From the NCBI RefSeq assembly GCF_014127285.1, contig NZ_CP059901.1:4030001-4094000 (forward strand): a DNA stretch of 64,000 bases, given 5' to 3'. The notes under the pieces were generated by a model. That model was given only the letters and a program-made list of their open reading frames with translations. It made no database searches and was not told the origin of the DNA. Shown here in pieces: positions 25,820 to 33,900 of the stretch. A program made the translations under genes and the position numbers. Every line of letters starts with the position of its first letter. Positions within the stretch are counted from its first letter, which is position 1. This stretch comes from Mumia sp. ZJ1417 (GTDB lineage: Bacteria > Actinomycetota > Actinomycetes > Propionibacteriales > Nocardioidaceae).

Positions 25820-26752
25820 GTGACCACCTCTACGGACGACACCGACACCAGCACGACCTCGCACGCCGCACGCGACCTCTCCTTCGCCGCACTCGTCGTG
25901 ACCGTGGTGCTGTGGGCCTCGGCGTTCGTCGGGATCCGCGCGATCGGCGAGACCTTCTCACCCGGAGCACTCTCGCTCGGCCGGCTGCTCGTCGCCGCTC
26001 TCGCCCTCTCGGTCCTGTTCGTCCCGCGACAGCTCTCCGCGACCCGCCGCGAGGCGATGCCCCGCGGACGCACGGCGTGGCTGATCCTCGGCTACGGCGT
26101 CCTGTGGTTCGGCGCCTACAACATCGCGCTCAACGCCGGCGAGCGCCACATCGACGCCGGCACGGCAGCGATGCTCGTCCAGCTCGGGCCCATCATCATC
26201 GCCGTGATCGCCGGCCTGTTCCTCGGCGAGGGCTTCCCCCGCACCCTCGTGCTCGGGCTCGCGGTCGCGTTCTCCGGCGTCGCCCTGATCGCCCTAGGCG
26301 GCGACGGCTCTGGCAACGAGCTCGTCGGCGTCGTGCTCTGCGTGCTGGCCGCCGTCCTGTACGCCGCGGGCGTGCTGCTGCAGAAGCCGGTGATGGGCAG
26401 CGTCAGCCCGCTGCTGGTCACCTGGCTCGGCTGCGTCATCGGCGTGGTGGTGTGCCTGCCGTTCGTCGGCCAGCTCGTGGCCGAGGCGCGCGACGCCTCG
26501 ACGGGCGCGATCCTCGGCGTGGCCTATCTCGGGCTGTTCCCGACGGCGCTGGCGTTCACGACGTGGGCATACGCGCTGCGACGCGTCGGCGCAGGGCCCG
26601 CCAGCGCGACGACGTACGCCGCCCCTGCGACCGCGATCCTGCTGTCCTGGCTGTTCCTGTCGGAGGTCCCGACCGCACTCGGGTTCACTGGCGGAGTGCT
26701 CTGCCTCCTCGGCGTCGCGATCACGCGGATGCGCCGCCGCGCCCCCCGCTGA
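25820..26752 (+). CDS. EamA/DMT-family transporter
   Basis: A 310-residue drug/metabolite transporter with two repeated five-helix EamA modules (about 20-150 and 170-300), each ending in a typical short loop (FLGEGFP and FLSEVPTALG). Such proteins export metabolites or amino acids. The GTG at 25820 gives an N-terminus rich in Thr/Ser before the first helix. It converges with a TetR-family gene 22 bp away; whether that regulator controls it is not shown. Confidence 0.9.
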   Translation: MTTSTDDTDTSTTSHAARDLSFAALVVTVVLWASAFVGIRAIGETFSPGALSLGRLLVAALALSVLFVPRQLSATRREAMPRGRTAWLILGYGVLWFGAYNIALNAGERHIDAGTAAMLVQLGPIIIAVIAGLFLGEGFPRTLVLGLAVAFSGVALIALGGDGSGNELVGVVLCVLAAVLYAAGVLLQKPVMGSVSPLLVTWLGCVIGVVVCLPFVGQLVAEARDASTGAILGVAYLGLFPTALAFTTWAYALRRVGAGPASATTYAAPATAILLSWLFLSEVPTALGFTGGVLCLLGVAITRMRRRAPR

Positions 26753-26774
26753 GCAGCCCCTCGGACGCCGCAGG

Positions 26775-27377
26775 TCAGACCAGCAGTCCAGCGACCAGTC
26801 GTGCGAGCACCTCGGAGCACTCGTCCTTCACGCGTGGACGGTCCTCAGGCGCCGCGGCGGCGAGCGCCATGCCGCAGCCTCCGAGCATGGTGAACGTGAT
26901 CGCCGCCGTCGTCGCGATCGGCAGCGGCGGAAGTCTCCCCGCCGAGACGAGGGCCGTGATGATCTGCTCGATCAGGCCCGCGGCGTACTGCTCCTCGCAC
27001 GCCTTCCACTCCTCCCAACCGAGCGCGATCGGCCCCTGCCGAAGCACGATCTCGGCGTAGTCGGAGTCGACCGCGTGGTCGAGGTAGGCGTTCATCGCCG
27101 CCAGCGCGCCTGCAACCGGGTCCTCGTGCACGAGGTAGGCCTCGCGGATCGCCGCCATGCCGTCGGTCTCGGTGCGCTCGAGGACGGCGCGATAGAGGTC
27201 CTGCTTGTCCTTGAAGTGGTGGTAGACCGCGCCTCGGGTCACCTGCGCCGCCGATGCCACCTCGGACAGGGCGGTCTTGGCGAATCCTCGCTCGGCGAAC
27301 AGGCCCGCGGCCGTCGTGAGCAACGCCTCACGCGTCTCATCGGAGTACTGCTCGCGCCTGCTGCGGGGACGTGACAT
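26775..27377 (-). CDS. TetR/AcrR-family transcriptional repressor
   Basis: A 200-residue TetR-family regulator: HTH at about 10-60 (LLTTAAGLFAERGFAKTALS, VTRGAVYHHFKDKQDLY) and an all-helical ligand domain. An upstream ATG at 27395 lies inside a perfect palindrome that is the likely operator, so I chose the ATG at 27377, which keeps the HTH intact. The proximity suggests autoregulation and control of the divergent gene at 27475. Ligand unknown. Confidence 0.9.
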   Translation of the reverse strand: MSRPRSRREQYSDETREALLTTAAGLFAERGFAKTALSEVASAAQVTRGAVYHHFKDKQDLYRAVLERTETDGMAAIREAYLVHEDPVAGALAAMNAYLDHAVDSDYAEIVLRQGPIALGWEEWKACEEQYAAGLIEQIITALVSAGRLPPLPIATTAAITFTMLGGCGMALAAAAPEDRPRVKDECSEVLARLVAGLLV

Positions 27378-27391
27378 ACTCCCAGGATAAG

Positions 27392-27408
27392 ACATACACT
27401 GTGTATGT
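27392..27408. promoter_or_regulatory. perfect palindromic TetR-type operator
   Basis: ACATACAC-T-GTGTATGT is a perfect 8+1+8 palindrome 15 bp upstream of the TetR-family start and 67 bp before the divergent gene at 27475. Size, symmetry and placement are typical of TetR/AcrR operators; binding is inferred. Confidence 0.7.
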
Positions 27409-27474
27409 GACCGACGCCGAGAACGTCACAAGCACTGCGTCGGTCGACCTTGATCTTCATGGGAGGAGACCCAG

Positions 27475-27954
27475 ATGACGAGCTCCACGACCACCCGCTC
27501 CGCCTGGGAGCGGACCACCCAGCGCCAACGCGCTCTCCGCACCCTGACCTCGTCCGTCGAGAAGGACCCGGCCACGCTGCAGGACGCCGTGCGCCGCGCG
27601 AGGACGCAGACCTTCGGCTCGCTCGAGACGCTGCTGCTCGAGGCGCACGCCCAGTGGGTGCGGACCTTCGACGCGCGACTCGACACGCTGATGGAGAACG
27701 GGGCGTACGGCGACCAGGAGGCCGTCGACGCCCTGTGGACCCAGACCGCGACGGCGCTCCCGGGCACTGCGCGCGTGCTCGACGCCTACGCTGACCATCC
27801 CGAGCTGGTGCGGGCCCACGCGCAGCACGTCCGGCGGACCCGCCGCTCGATGGCGACCGAGCTGCCCTCGCGGTGGACGCCCCCGACGACGGTACGGCGC
27901 GGCAGCGAGCAGTGCGGTTGGCGCCGACGCGCGATGTCCCTCCTGCCGCACTAG
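27475..27954 (+). CDS. hypothetical protein divergent from TetR regulator
   Basis: A 159-residue, mostly alpha-helical, charged protein with no membrane segment; N-terminal half is rich in Arg/Gln/Glu (TTQRQRALRTLTSSVEKD). I do not recognise a family. The ATG follows GGGAGGAGACCCAG, a strong ribosome binding site. It is divergent from the TetR gene across the palindromic operator and is the most likely regulated target. A long inverted repeat begins one base after its stop codon. Confidence 0.7.
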   Translation: MTSSTTTRSAWERTTQRQRALRTLTSSVEKDPATLQDAVRRARTQTFGSLETLLLEAHAQWVRTFDARLDTLMENGAYGDQEAVDALWTQTATALPGTARVLDAYADHPELVRAHAQHVRRTRRSMATELPSRWTPPTTVRRGSEQCGWRRRAMSLLPH

Positions 27955-28007
27955 CCGGGACGTCATACGGATCGTGGGTCAGAACCCCCGATTCGTATGA
28001 CGTCCGG
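27955..28007. repeat. long intergenic inverted repeat (element A, copy 2)
   Basis: Arms 27955-27969 and 27994-28007 pair, and inner ATCG..GGGT/ACCC..CGAT pairing extends almost to the 4-nt loop. It starts one base after the stop of the + strand gene and lies 36 bp from the stop of the convergent ECF41 gene. Its left half, 27958-27979, is identical to 2826-2847. Confidence 0.85.
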
Positions 28008-28043
28008 TGGGGGCGAGCGCGGCGGGGCCCAGCCGCCGCAGGC

Positions 28044-28928
28044 TCAGTGCACGTCGCTGAGCTTGTCGGGATTGCGGACGATGTCGACGGCTGCCACCCG
28101 GCCGTCGACCACCACGAACGACGTCACCGACCACGCACCCGTCGCGTCACACATGACGATGCCGTAGGACCCGTTGACGAGGACGGGGCGCACCTCGAGG
28201 GGTGGACGTCGGAGGAACCCGAACAGGATGCGGGCTACCTGTTCCGCTCCGTGCTGGATGTCACGCACGGCCGGAACCTTGCCGCCGCCGTCGGAGCGCA
28301 TCACGACGTCCGGGTCAAGCAGGCTGACGAGCGCCGCGAGATCGCCGCCCGCACACGCCGCGACGAACGCCGTGACGACCTTGCGCTGCTCGTGGACCGA
28401 CGGGGTTGCCCTCGGAGCCCGCTCGCGGACGTCCTTGCGAGCCCGTGCGGCGAGCTGCCGGACGGCGGCGGGTGAGCGTCCGACCACGTCGGCCACGTCG
28501 TCGAAGGACATCCCGAACACGTCGTGCAGCAGGTAGGCAACCCGCTGGGCCGGAGACAGTCGCTCGAGGACGACGAGCAGCGCGATGCTCAGCGACTCGT
28601 CGAGCGTGACGCGGTCGGCCGGGTCGGCCGGTGGCGGCGCGACGAACGGCGGAAGGGGCTCGACCACCGGCTCCGGCAGCCACGTCCCGACGTACTGCTC
28701 ACGGCGGACCCGCGCGCTCCCCAGGTGGTCGAGCGCCAGGTGCGCGACCACGGTCGTCGCCCACGCCCGAAGGTCGTCGATGGCCTCGGAGTCCGCGCAC
28801 TGCAGTCGCAGCCACGCCTCCTGGACGCAGTCCTCCGCGGCCGCGCGCGAACCCGTCACCGCGTACGCCACGCGCTCGAGGTGGGCGCGATGCGTCTCGA
28901 AGTCGGCGGCGAGGTCGTCGAGGGTCAT
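28044..28928 (-). CDS. ECF41-type sigma factor with C-terminal SnoaL-like domain
   Basis: A 294-residue sigma factor: region 2 near 10-75 (CVQEAWLRLQ), the WLPEP linker motif, region 4 near 120-170 (YLLHDVFGMSFDDVADVVGRS), then a SnoaL/NTF2-like domain with the ECF41 motifs DGGGK and the terminal NPDKL. In ECF41 proteins this extension binds core polymerase and regulates activity in place of an anti-sigma factor. Its start overlaps the stop of the upstream NmrA-type gene (ATGA), the typical ECF41 partner arrangement. Confidence 0.94.
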   Translation of the reverse strand: MTLDDLAADFETHRAHLERVAYAVTGSRAAAEDCVQEAWLRLQCADSEAIDDLRAWATTVVAHLALDHLGSARVRREQYVGTWLPEPVVEPLPPFVAPPPADPADRVTLDESLSIALLVVLERLSPAQRVAYLLHDVFGMSFDDVADVVGRSPAAVRQLAARARKDVRERAPRATPSVHEQRKVVTAFVAACAGGDLAALVSLLDPDVVMRSDGGGKVPAVRDIQHGAEQVARILFGFLRRPPLEVRPVLVNGSYGIVMCDATGAWSVTSFVVVDGRVAAVDIVRNPDKLSDVH

Positions 28929-29674
28929 GCGTACCGACGCTCGAGCCATGACTCGAAGCCGACCTTGCCCCGGGCGTACGGGTCGACCGACGTCAGCGCA
29001 CCGTCGTGAAGCGCCCGCCCGGTCTTGCCCCAGAACGGGATGCGGAGCGGCACGCGGCCGCGTCCGGAAGCGCGGCGCCACGCCCGCCCGAGGTCGCGCA
29101 GCGACACGACCTCGGGACCGACGACCTCGAGCGTGCGCCCCTCGCCCGTGCCCTCGGCGACCCCGGCGACCACGTCGGCGAGATCGTCCACGTCGACGGG
29201 CTGCAGCGGCATCGACGACGACGGACGCAGCCCGACCTTTGCAGCGGCGCCGAAGACCCTGTCGAGGAACCCGTGGAACTGCGTCGCCCGGACCACCGTC
29301 CACGGCACGGACCCGGAGCGTACGACGCCTTCTTGGGCGACCTTGGCGCGGTAGTAGCCGAACGACGGCACGAGGTCGCACCCGACGATCGAGATCGCGA
29401 TGTGGTGTCCGACGCCGGCAGCAGCCTCTGCATCCAGCAGCCGGCGCGACCCGTCGACGAGGACCGCCTGAGCGGCCTTGCCCTGCCCGTTGCTCGCGTC
29501 GACGACTGCGTCGCAGCCCGCGAGCGCCTCTCGCAGCCCCTCACCCGTGCTCAGGTCGACGGGGAAGTCGGCGCTCGAGCGGCTCAGCGCCCGCGCCTCG
29601 TGTCCCCGCGAGGCCAGGGCCTCGCAGACCTGTGCACCCAGCATGCCGGTGCCTCCGGCGACGGCGACTCTCAT
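28925..29674 (-). CDS. NmrA/SDR-type NAD(P)-binding protein, ECF41 partner
   Basis: A 249-residue atypical SDR with the nucleotide-binding motif VAGGTGMLGAQVCEALASRG at residues 5-24 and a truncated NmrA-like C-terminus. ECF41 operons usually carry a carboxymuconolactone decarboxylase, oxidoreductase or epimerase gene (COE group), which the sigma factor transcribes; this gene fills that role. ATG at 29674 follows GGAAGGAGCG, and an ECF41-like promoter lies upstream. Substrate unknown. Confidence 0.88.
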   Translation of the reverse strand: MRVAVAGGTGMLGAQVCEALASRGHEARALSRSSADFPVDLSTGEGLREALAGCDAVVDASNGQGKAAQAVLVDGSRRLLDAEAAAGVGHHIAISIVGCDLVPSFGYYRAKVAQEGVVRSGSVPWTVVRATQFHGFLDRVFGAAAKVGLRPSSSMPLQPVDVDDLADVVAGVAEGTGEGRTLEVVGPEVVSLRDLGRAWRRASGRGRVPLRIPFWGKTGRALHDGALTSVDPYARGKVGFESWLERRYA

Positions 29675-29711
29675 GACGCGCTCCTTCCGTGCGGTGTCGT
29701 CTCTGCGAGAA

Positions 29712-29737
29712 AGACACGCAGGCCACGAGAACGTGAC
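29712..29737 (-). promoter_or_regulatory. candidate ECF41-dependent promoter
   Basis: Read on the minus strand, TGTCACG (29737-29731) is followed 13 nt later by CGTGTC (29717-29712), upstream of the NmrA-type gene. ECF41 promoters are described as TGTCACA with a CGTC-type -10, so the -35 is close and the -10 weaker. This would make the oxidoreductase-sigma operon autoregulated. Confidence 0.45.
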
Positions 29738-29743
29738 ATCTGC

Positions 29744-30715
29744 TCACTCGGGCGGCGTCTCCGGGAGGCCGAGCAGCGTGAACAGCCGGGTGTCGAGGAA
29801 CGTCGAGATGTTGGTGACCATGCCGTCTCGGACGTCGAGGGCGTACAACGCCCACGGAACGTAGCCCCCCTCGGGCGCGGCTCGCCACTGCGCCAACCCC
29901 GGGGAGCCGTTGAGGGTGAGGCGGACCACCCGCGACCCCCGGCACTCCGCCCCGGGCCCGAGCATCCAGGTCCGGATGTCGTCACGGCCCTGGAGCCACA
30001 TCTCGTACGGCGGCATGCTCTGGGTCGCGTCCTCGCGCAGTAGCGTGACGAGGGTGTCGATGTCGTACGCCTCGAAGGCGTCGACGTACTTGTCGAGGAG
30101 CTCCTGCTGATCCTCGTCGAGCGGGTCGAAGCCCTCACCCGATTCGCCCTGCGCGTCGGCGAGGGTCGCACGGGCCCGCTGGAGGGCACTGTTGACCGAG
30201 GCGACGGTGGTGTCGAGGAGCTCGGAGACCTCGGCGGCCTTCCAGCGGAGCACCTCGCGAAGCACGAGCACGGCACGTTGGCGCGGCGGGAGATATTGCA
30301 GGGCCGCCACGAACGCGAGCCGGATGGACTCCCTGCCGGCGGCGATCTCCGCAGGGTCCGCCGAGTCGGGGAGGATCCGCTCGTCGGCCATCGGCTCCAT
30401 CCACGCCTCGTTTACGCGCTGGGCTGCGAGGGAGTCGACGACCGGCTGCCACGCGGTCGCGGACAGGTCCATCGGGCGAGCGCGGCGCTGACCGGAGCCG
30501 AGCGAGTCCATGCAGACGTTGGTGGCGATGCGGTAGAGCCACGAACGCAGGGAAGACCGCCCCTCGAACTTGTCGAGGCTCCGCCACGCGCGGACCATCG
30601 TCTCCTGCACGGCGTCTTCAGCATCGAACGCTGAGCCGAGCATGCGGTAGCAGTATCCGGTGAGCTCGCGTCGATGTCCTTCGAGATCAAGCTCAGTCGT
30701 CGCAACGGCCGTCAT
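29744..30715 (-). CDS. ECF sigma factor of TIGR02960/SigX5 type with SnoaL-like C-terminus
   Basis: A 323-residue sigma factor. Region 2 includes CYRMLGSAFDAEDAVQETMVRAW near 22-44 and SWLYRIATNVCMDSLGS, region 4 has LRWKAAEVSELLDTTVASVN near 160-180, and an NTF2/SnoaL-like domain occupies about 205-320. This is the long SigG/SigX5-type group, related in layout to but distinct from ECF41. ATG at 30715 follows GAGGGGGCACC. It is separated from the ECF41 operon by 69 bp containing the candidate ECF41 promoter. Confidence 0.92.
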   Translation of the reverse strand: MTAVATTELDLEGHRRELTGYCYRMLGSAFDAEDAVQETMVRAWRSLDKFEGRSSLRSWLYRIATNVCMDSLGSGQRRARPMDLSATAWQPVVDSLAAQRVNEAWMEPMADERILPDSADPAEIAAGRESIRLAFVAALQYLPPRQRAVLVLREVLRWKAAEVSELLDTTVASVNSALQRARATLADAQGESGEGFDPLDEDQQELLDKYVDAFEAYDIDTLVTLLREDATQSMPPYEMWLQGRDDIRTWMLGPGAECRGSRVVRLTLNGSPGLAQWRAAPEGGYVPWALYALDVRDGMVTNISTFLDTRLFTLLGLPETPPE

Positions 30716-30888
30716 GGTGCCCCCTCGGCACGTGGCAGCAGCGGATCTCGCTGCACGCCTCAGGAAACCGTACGCATCCGACAGTTCTCTCGACAACGGT
30801 CTTGAACGCGCCGCCCTGAGCAGCTGGCGCCCGTGACCGAAAGCGGACACAGGCGTAGCCATGTGATGCAGGTCACCCTACCGTCTAG

Positions 30889-30902
30889 TTGAAACGTTCC
30901 AA
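30889..30902. promoter_or_regulatory. LacI-type operator upstream of the rhamnosidase
   Basis: TTGAAACGTTCCAA is a near-perfect 14-bp palindrome with the central CG of LacI-family sites, 25 bp before the rhamnosidase GTG; a half-repeat AACGTTCC follows directly. It matches the two sites at 47206-47219 and 47273-47286 flanking the LacI gene and rha operon at 11-12 of 14 positions, so the same regulator is a good candidate. Confidence 0.6.
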
Positions 30903-30926
30903 CGTTCCGCAACGAAGGAAGCCATC

Positions 30927-33900
30927 GTGGCCGTTCGTCCCCGCCCCCTCGTCCTCCTCGCCGCCGCGGCGATGGTGGTCGGCCTCCAGGCCCCCACCGC
31001 CACCGCATCCGGTGCCTCTGCTTACGGCGCCTCACCCGCCACCGCCTCCGCCGCGCCGCCGACGGTCGACGCGCTGCAGGTCAACAGCACCGAGAATCCG
31101 CTCGGCATCGACGGTGCAGCCCCGCGTCTGGGCTGGCAGCTCGACGCAGCGCGCCGCGCCGTCACCCAGTCCGCCTACCAGGTCCGCGTCGCGAGCAGCC
31201 GGTCCCGCCTCTCCGACCCGGACGTCTGGGACAGCGGCAAGACCAGCTCGCGCGAGTCGGTCGAGGTCGCGTACGGGGGCCCGACGCTCGCGTCGCAGAC
31301 CCGGTACGTGTGGTCGGTCCGCGTCTGGGACGACGACGGTGCCGCCTCTGCGTGGAGCGAGCCCGCGACCTTCGAGACGGGCGTGCTCGACGCCGACGAG
31401 TGGACCGCGTCGTGGATCGGCGCCCCGAGCGAGGAGCTCGGACCCGAGTGGACCGACTACGCGATCGAGTTCACGGCCTCGAAGATCACCGGCGCACTCG
31501 GCGTCTACTTCTGTGGACGCGACACCGAGCACGCGTACATGTGGCAGCTCAGCCAGGCCGACAAGTCCCTGCGTCCGCACGTGAAGGACGGCGCCTACCG
31601 CGTGCTGCCCGCGACGGCGCTCCCCGCGGGCTTCGACTTCGCTGCTGAGCACCGCTACCGCATCGAGGTCGACGGCACGACGATCCGTACGTCGGTCGAT
31701 GGCACGCTCCTCGACGAGCGGACCGACGCGACGTTCGCCGGACCCGGCTCGGTCGGCTTCCGTACCAGCGGGCCGGAGACCGGCCGCGTCCACGACGTCG
31801 TCGTGACCGCGAAGGACGGCACCGCGCTCGTCGACACCACCTTCCCCGCCGGCGACCGTTCGTTCGCCGCGGGCACCGTCGCAGGCGGAGCGCTCACCGT
31901 CGACGCCGCCGGGCCCGAGGCGTGGCTGCGCCGCGACGACCCGGTGCCGCTGCTGCGCAAGGAGTTCGCGCTCGCCGACAAGGACGTCGAACGCGCCCGC
32001 GTCTACTCGTCAGCGCGTGGCGTCTACCGCCTGCGCCTCAACGGGGAGCGCGTCGGCGACGACGAGCTCGCGCCCGGCTGGACGGCGTACGACAAGCGCA
32101 TCGACTCCCAGACCTACGACGTCACCGACCTCGTGCGCCGCGGCGACAACGCCTTCGGCGCCGAGATCGCGAGCGGCTGGTACACCGGCAAGATCGCGAT
32201 GTTCGGGGCGAACACGTACGGCACCGACACCTCGCTGATCGCGCAGCTGCGCGTCGACTACACCGACGGCACGTCCACGACGGTCGGCACCGACGGCACG
32301 TGGAGCACCACCGACGGGCCGGTCCGCGAGGCCGACTTCCTCGACGGCGAGTCGTACGACCGCCGTCGCGCCGACGCGATCGGCGACTGGGACGAGGCGT
32401 CGTACGAGGCCGACGGCTGGTCGGACGTCGTGACGCGCAACGAGCCGAAGGACACGCTCGAGCCGCAGACCACCACACCGGTCCGCGTCACGCAGGAGCT
32501 CACCGACGCCAAGCGCCTCGACTCGCCGACCGAGGGGGTCCACCTGTACGACCTGGGGCAGAACATGGTCGGCCACGTCCGCGTCACGCTCGACGGCGCG
32601 AAGGGCGACACGGTCACGATCCGGCACGGCGAGGTCCTCAACCCTGACGGCACGCTCTACACCGCCAACCTGCGCAGCGCGAAGGCCACCGACTACTACA
32701 CGCTCGGCTCGGACGGGCCTGAGACGTACGAGCCGGCGTTCACGTTCCACGGGTTCCGCTACGTCGAGATCAGCGGCGTCGACGAGGCGCCGGACGCCGA
32801 GGACCTCGTGGGCGTCGTCGTCGGCACGGACGGTGAGCTCACGTCCTCGCTCGACACGTCGTCCGACCTCGTCGACCAGCTCCACCGCAACGTCGTGTGG
32901 GGCATGCGCGGCAACTTCCTCTCGATCCCGACCGACACCCCGGCGCGCGACGAGCGGATGGGCTGGACCGGCGACATCAACGTGTTCGCCCGTACGGCCG
33001 TGTACGACATGGACGCGCAGACGTTCCTCGACAAGTGGCTGCAGGACCTGCGCGACACGCAGCGCGCGAACGGCTCGCTGCCGGGCGTCGCACCGATCGT
33101 GCCCGGCCGCTTCGACGGCGGGTACGAGTCGGCCGGCTGGATGGACGCGGGCGTGCACGTGCCGTGGACGCTCTGGCAGGCGTACGGCGACCTCGACGTC
33201 GTCCGTGAGAACTGGACGATGATGCGCAAGTACGTCGACTTCCTCGCGGCGGACTCGACGAACCACATCCGCTCGGCCGGCGGCTACCTCGACTGGCTGA
33301 ACCTCGACGACCCGACGCCGGCCGACGTGCTGGACACCGCGTTCGTCGCCAAGAGCACCCGCGAGCTCGCGCAGATGGCCGAGGCGATCGGCAAGGACGC
33401 CGACGCGGCCGAGCTGCAGGACCGGTACGAGGCGATCCGCGCCGCGTACCAGGACGCGTTCATCAACGCCGACGGGACGGTCAAGGGCGACAGCCAGACC
33501 TCGTACATCCTCACGCTGATGAACGACCTCGAGCCGGCCGACCGGCGCGACGCGGTGGTCGACCAGTTCGTCGAGACGCTGGAGCGGCGCGACTACCACC
33601 TGTCGACCGGGTTCCTCGGCGTCGACGGGCTGCTGCCGGCGCTCACCAAGGCCGGGCGTACGGACATCGCGTACCAGCTGCTGCAGAACGAGGACTACCC
33701 ATCCTGGGGGTACGAGATCGGCAAGGGCGCGACCACGATCTGGGAGCGCTGGAACTCGATCAACCCCGACGGCACGTTCAACGACGTCGGCATGAACTCG
33801 TTCAACCACTACGCGTACGGCGCGGTCGGCGAGTGGATGTACCGCACGATGGCGGGCGTGTCCGCGCTCGAGCCGGGCTATCGCAAGGTGCTCGTGGCGC

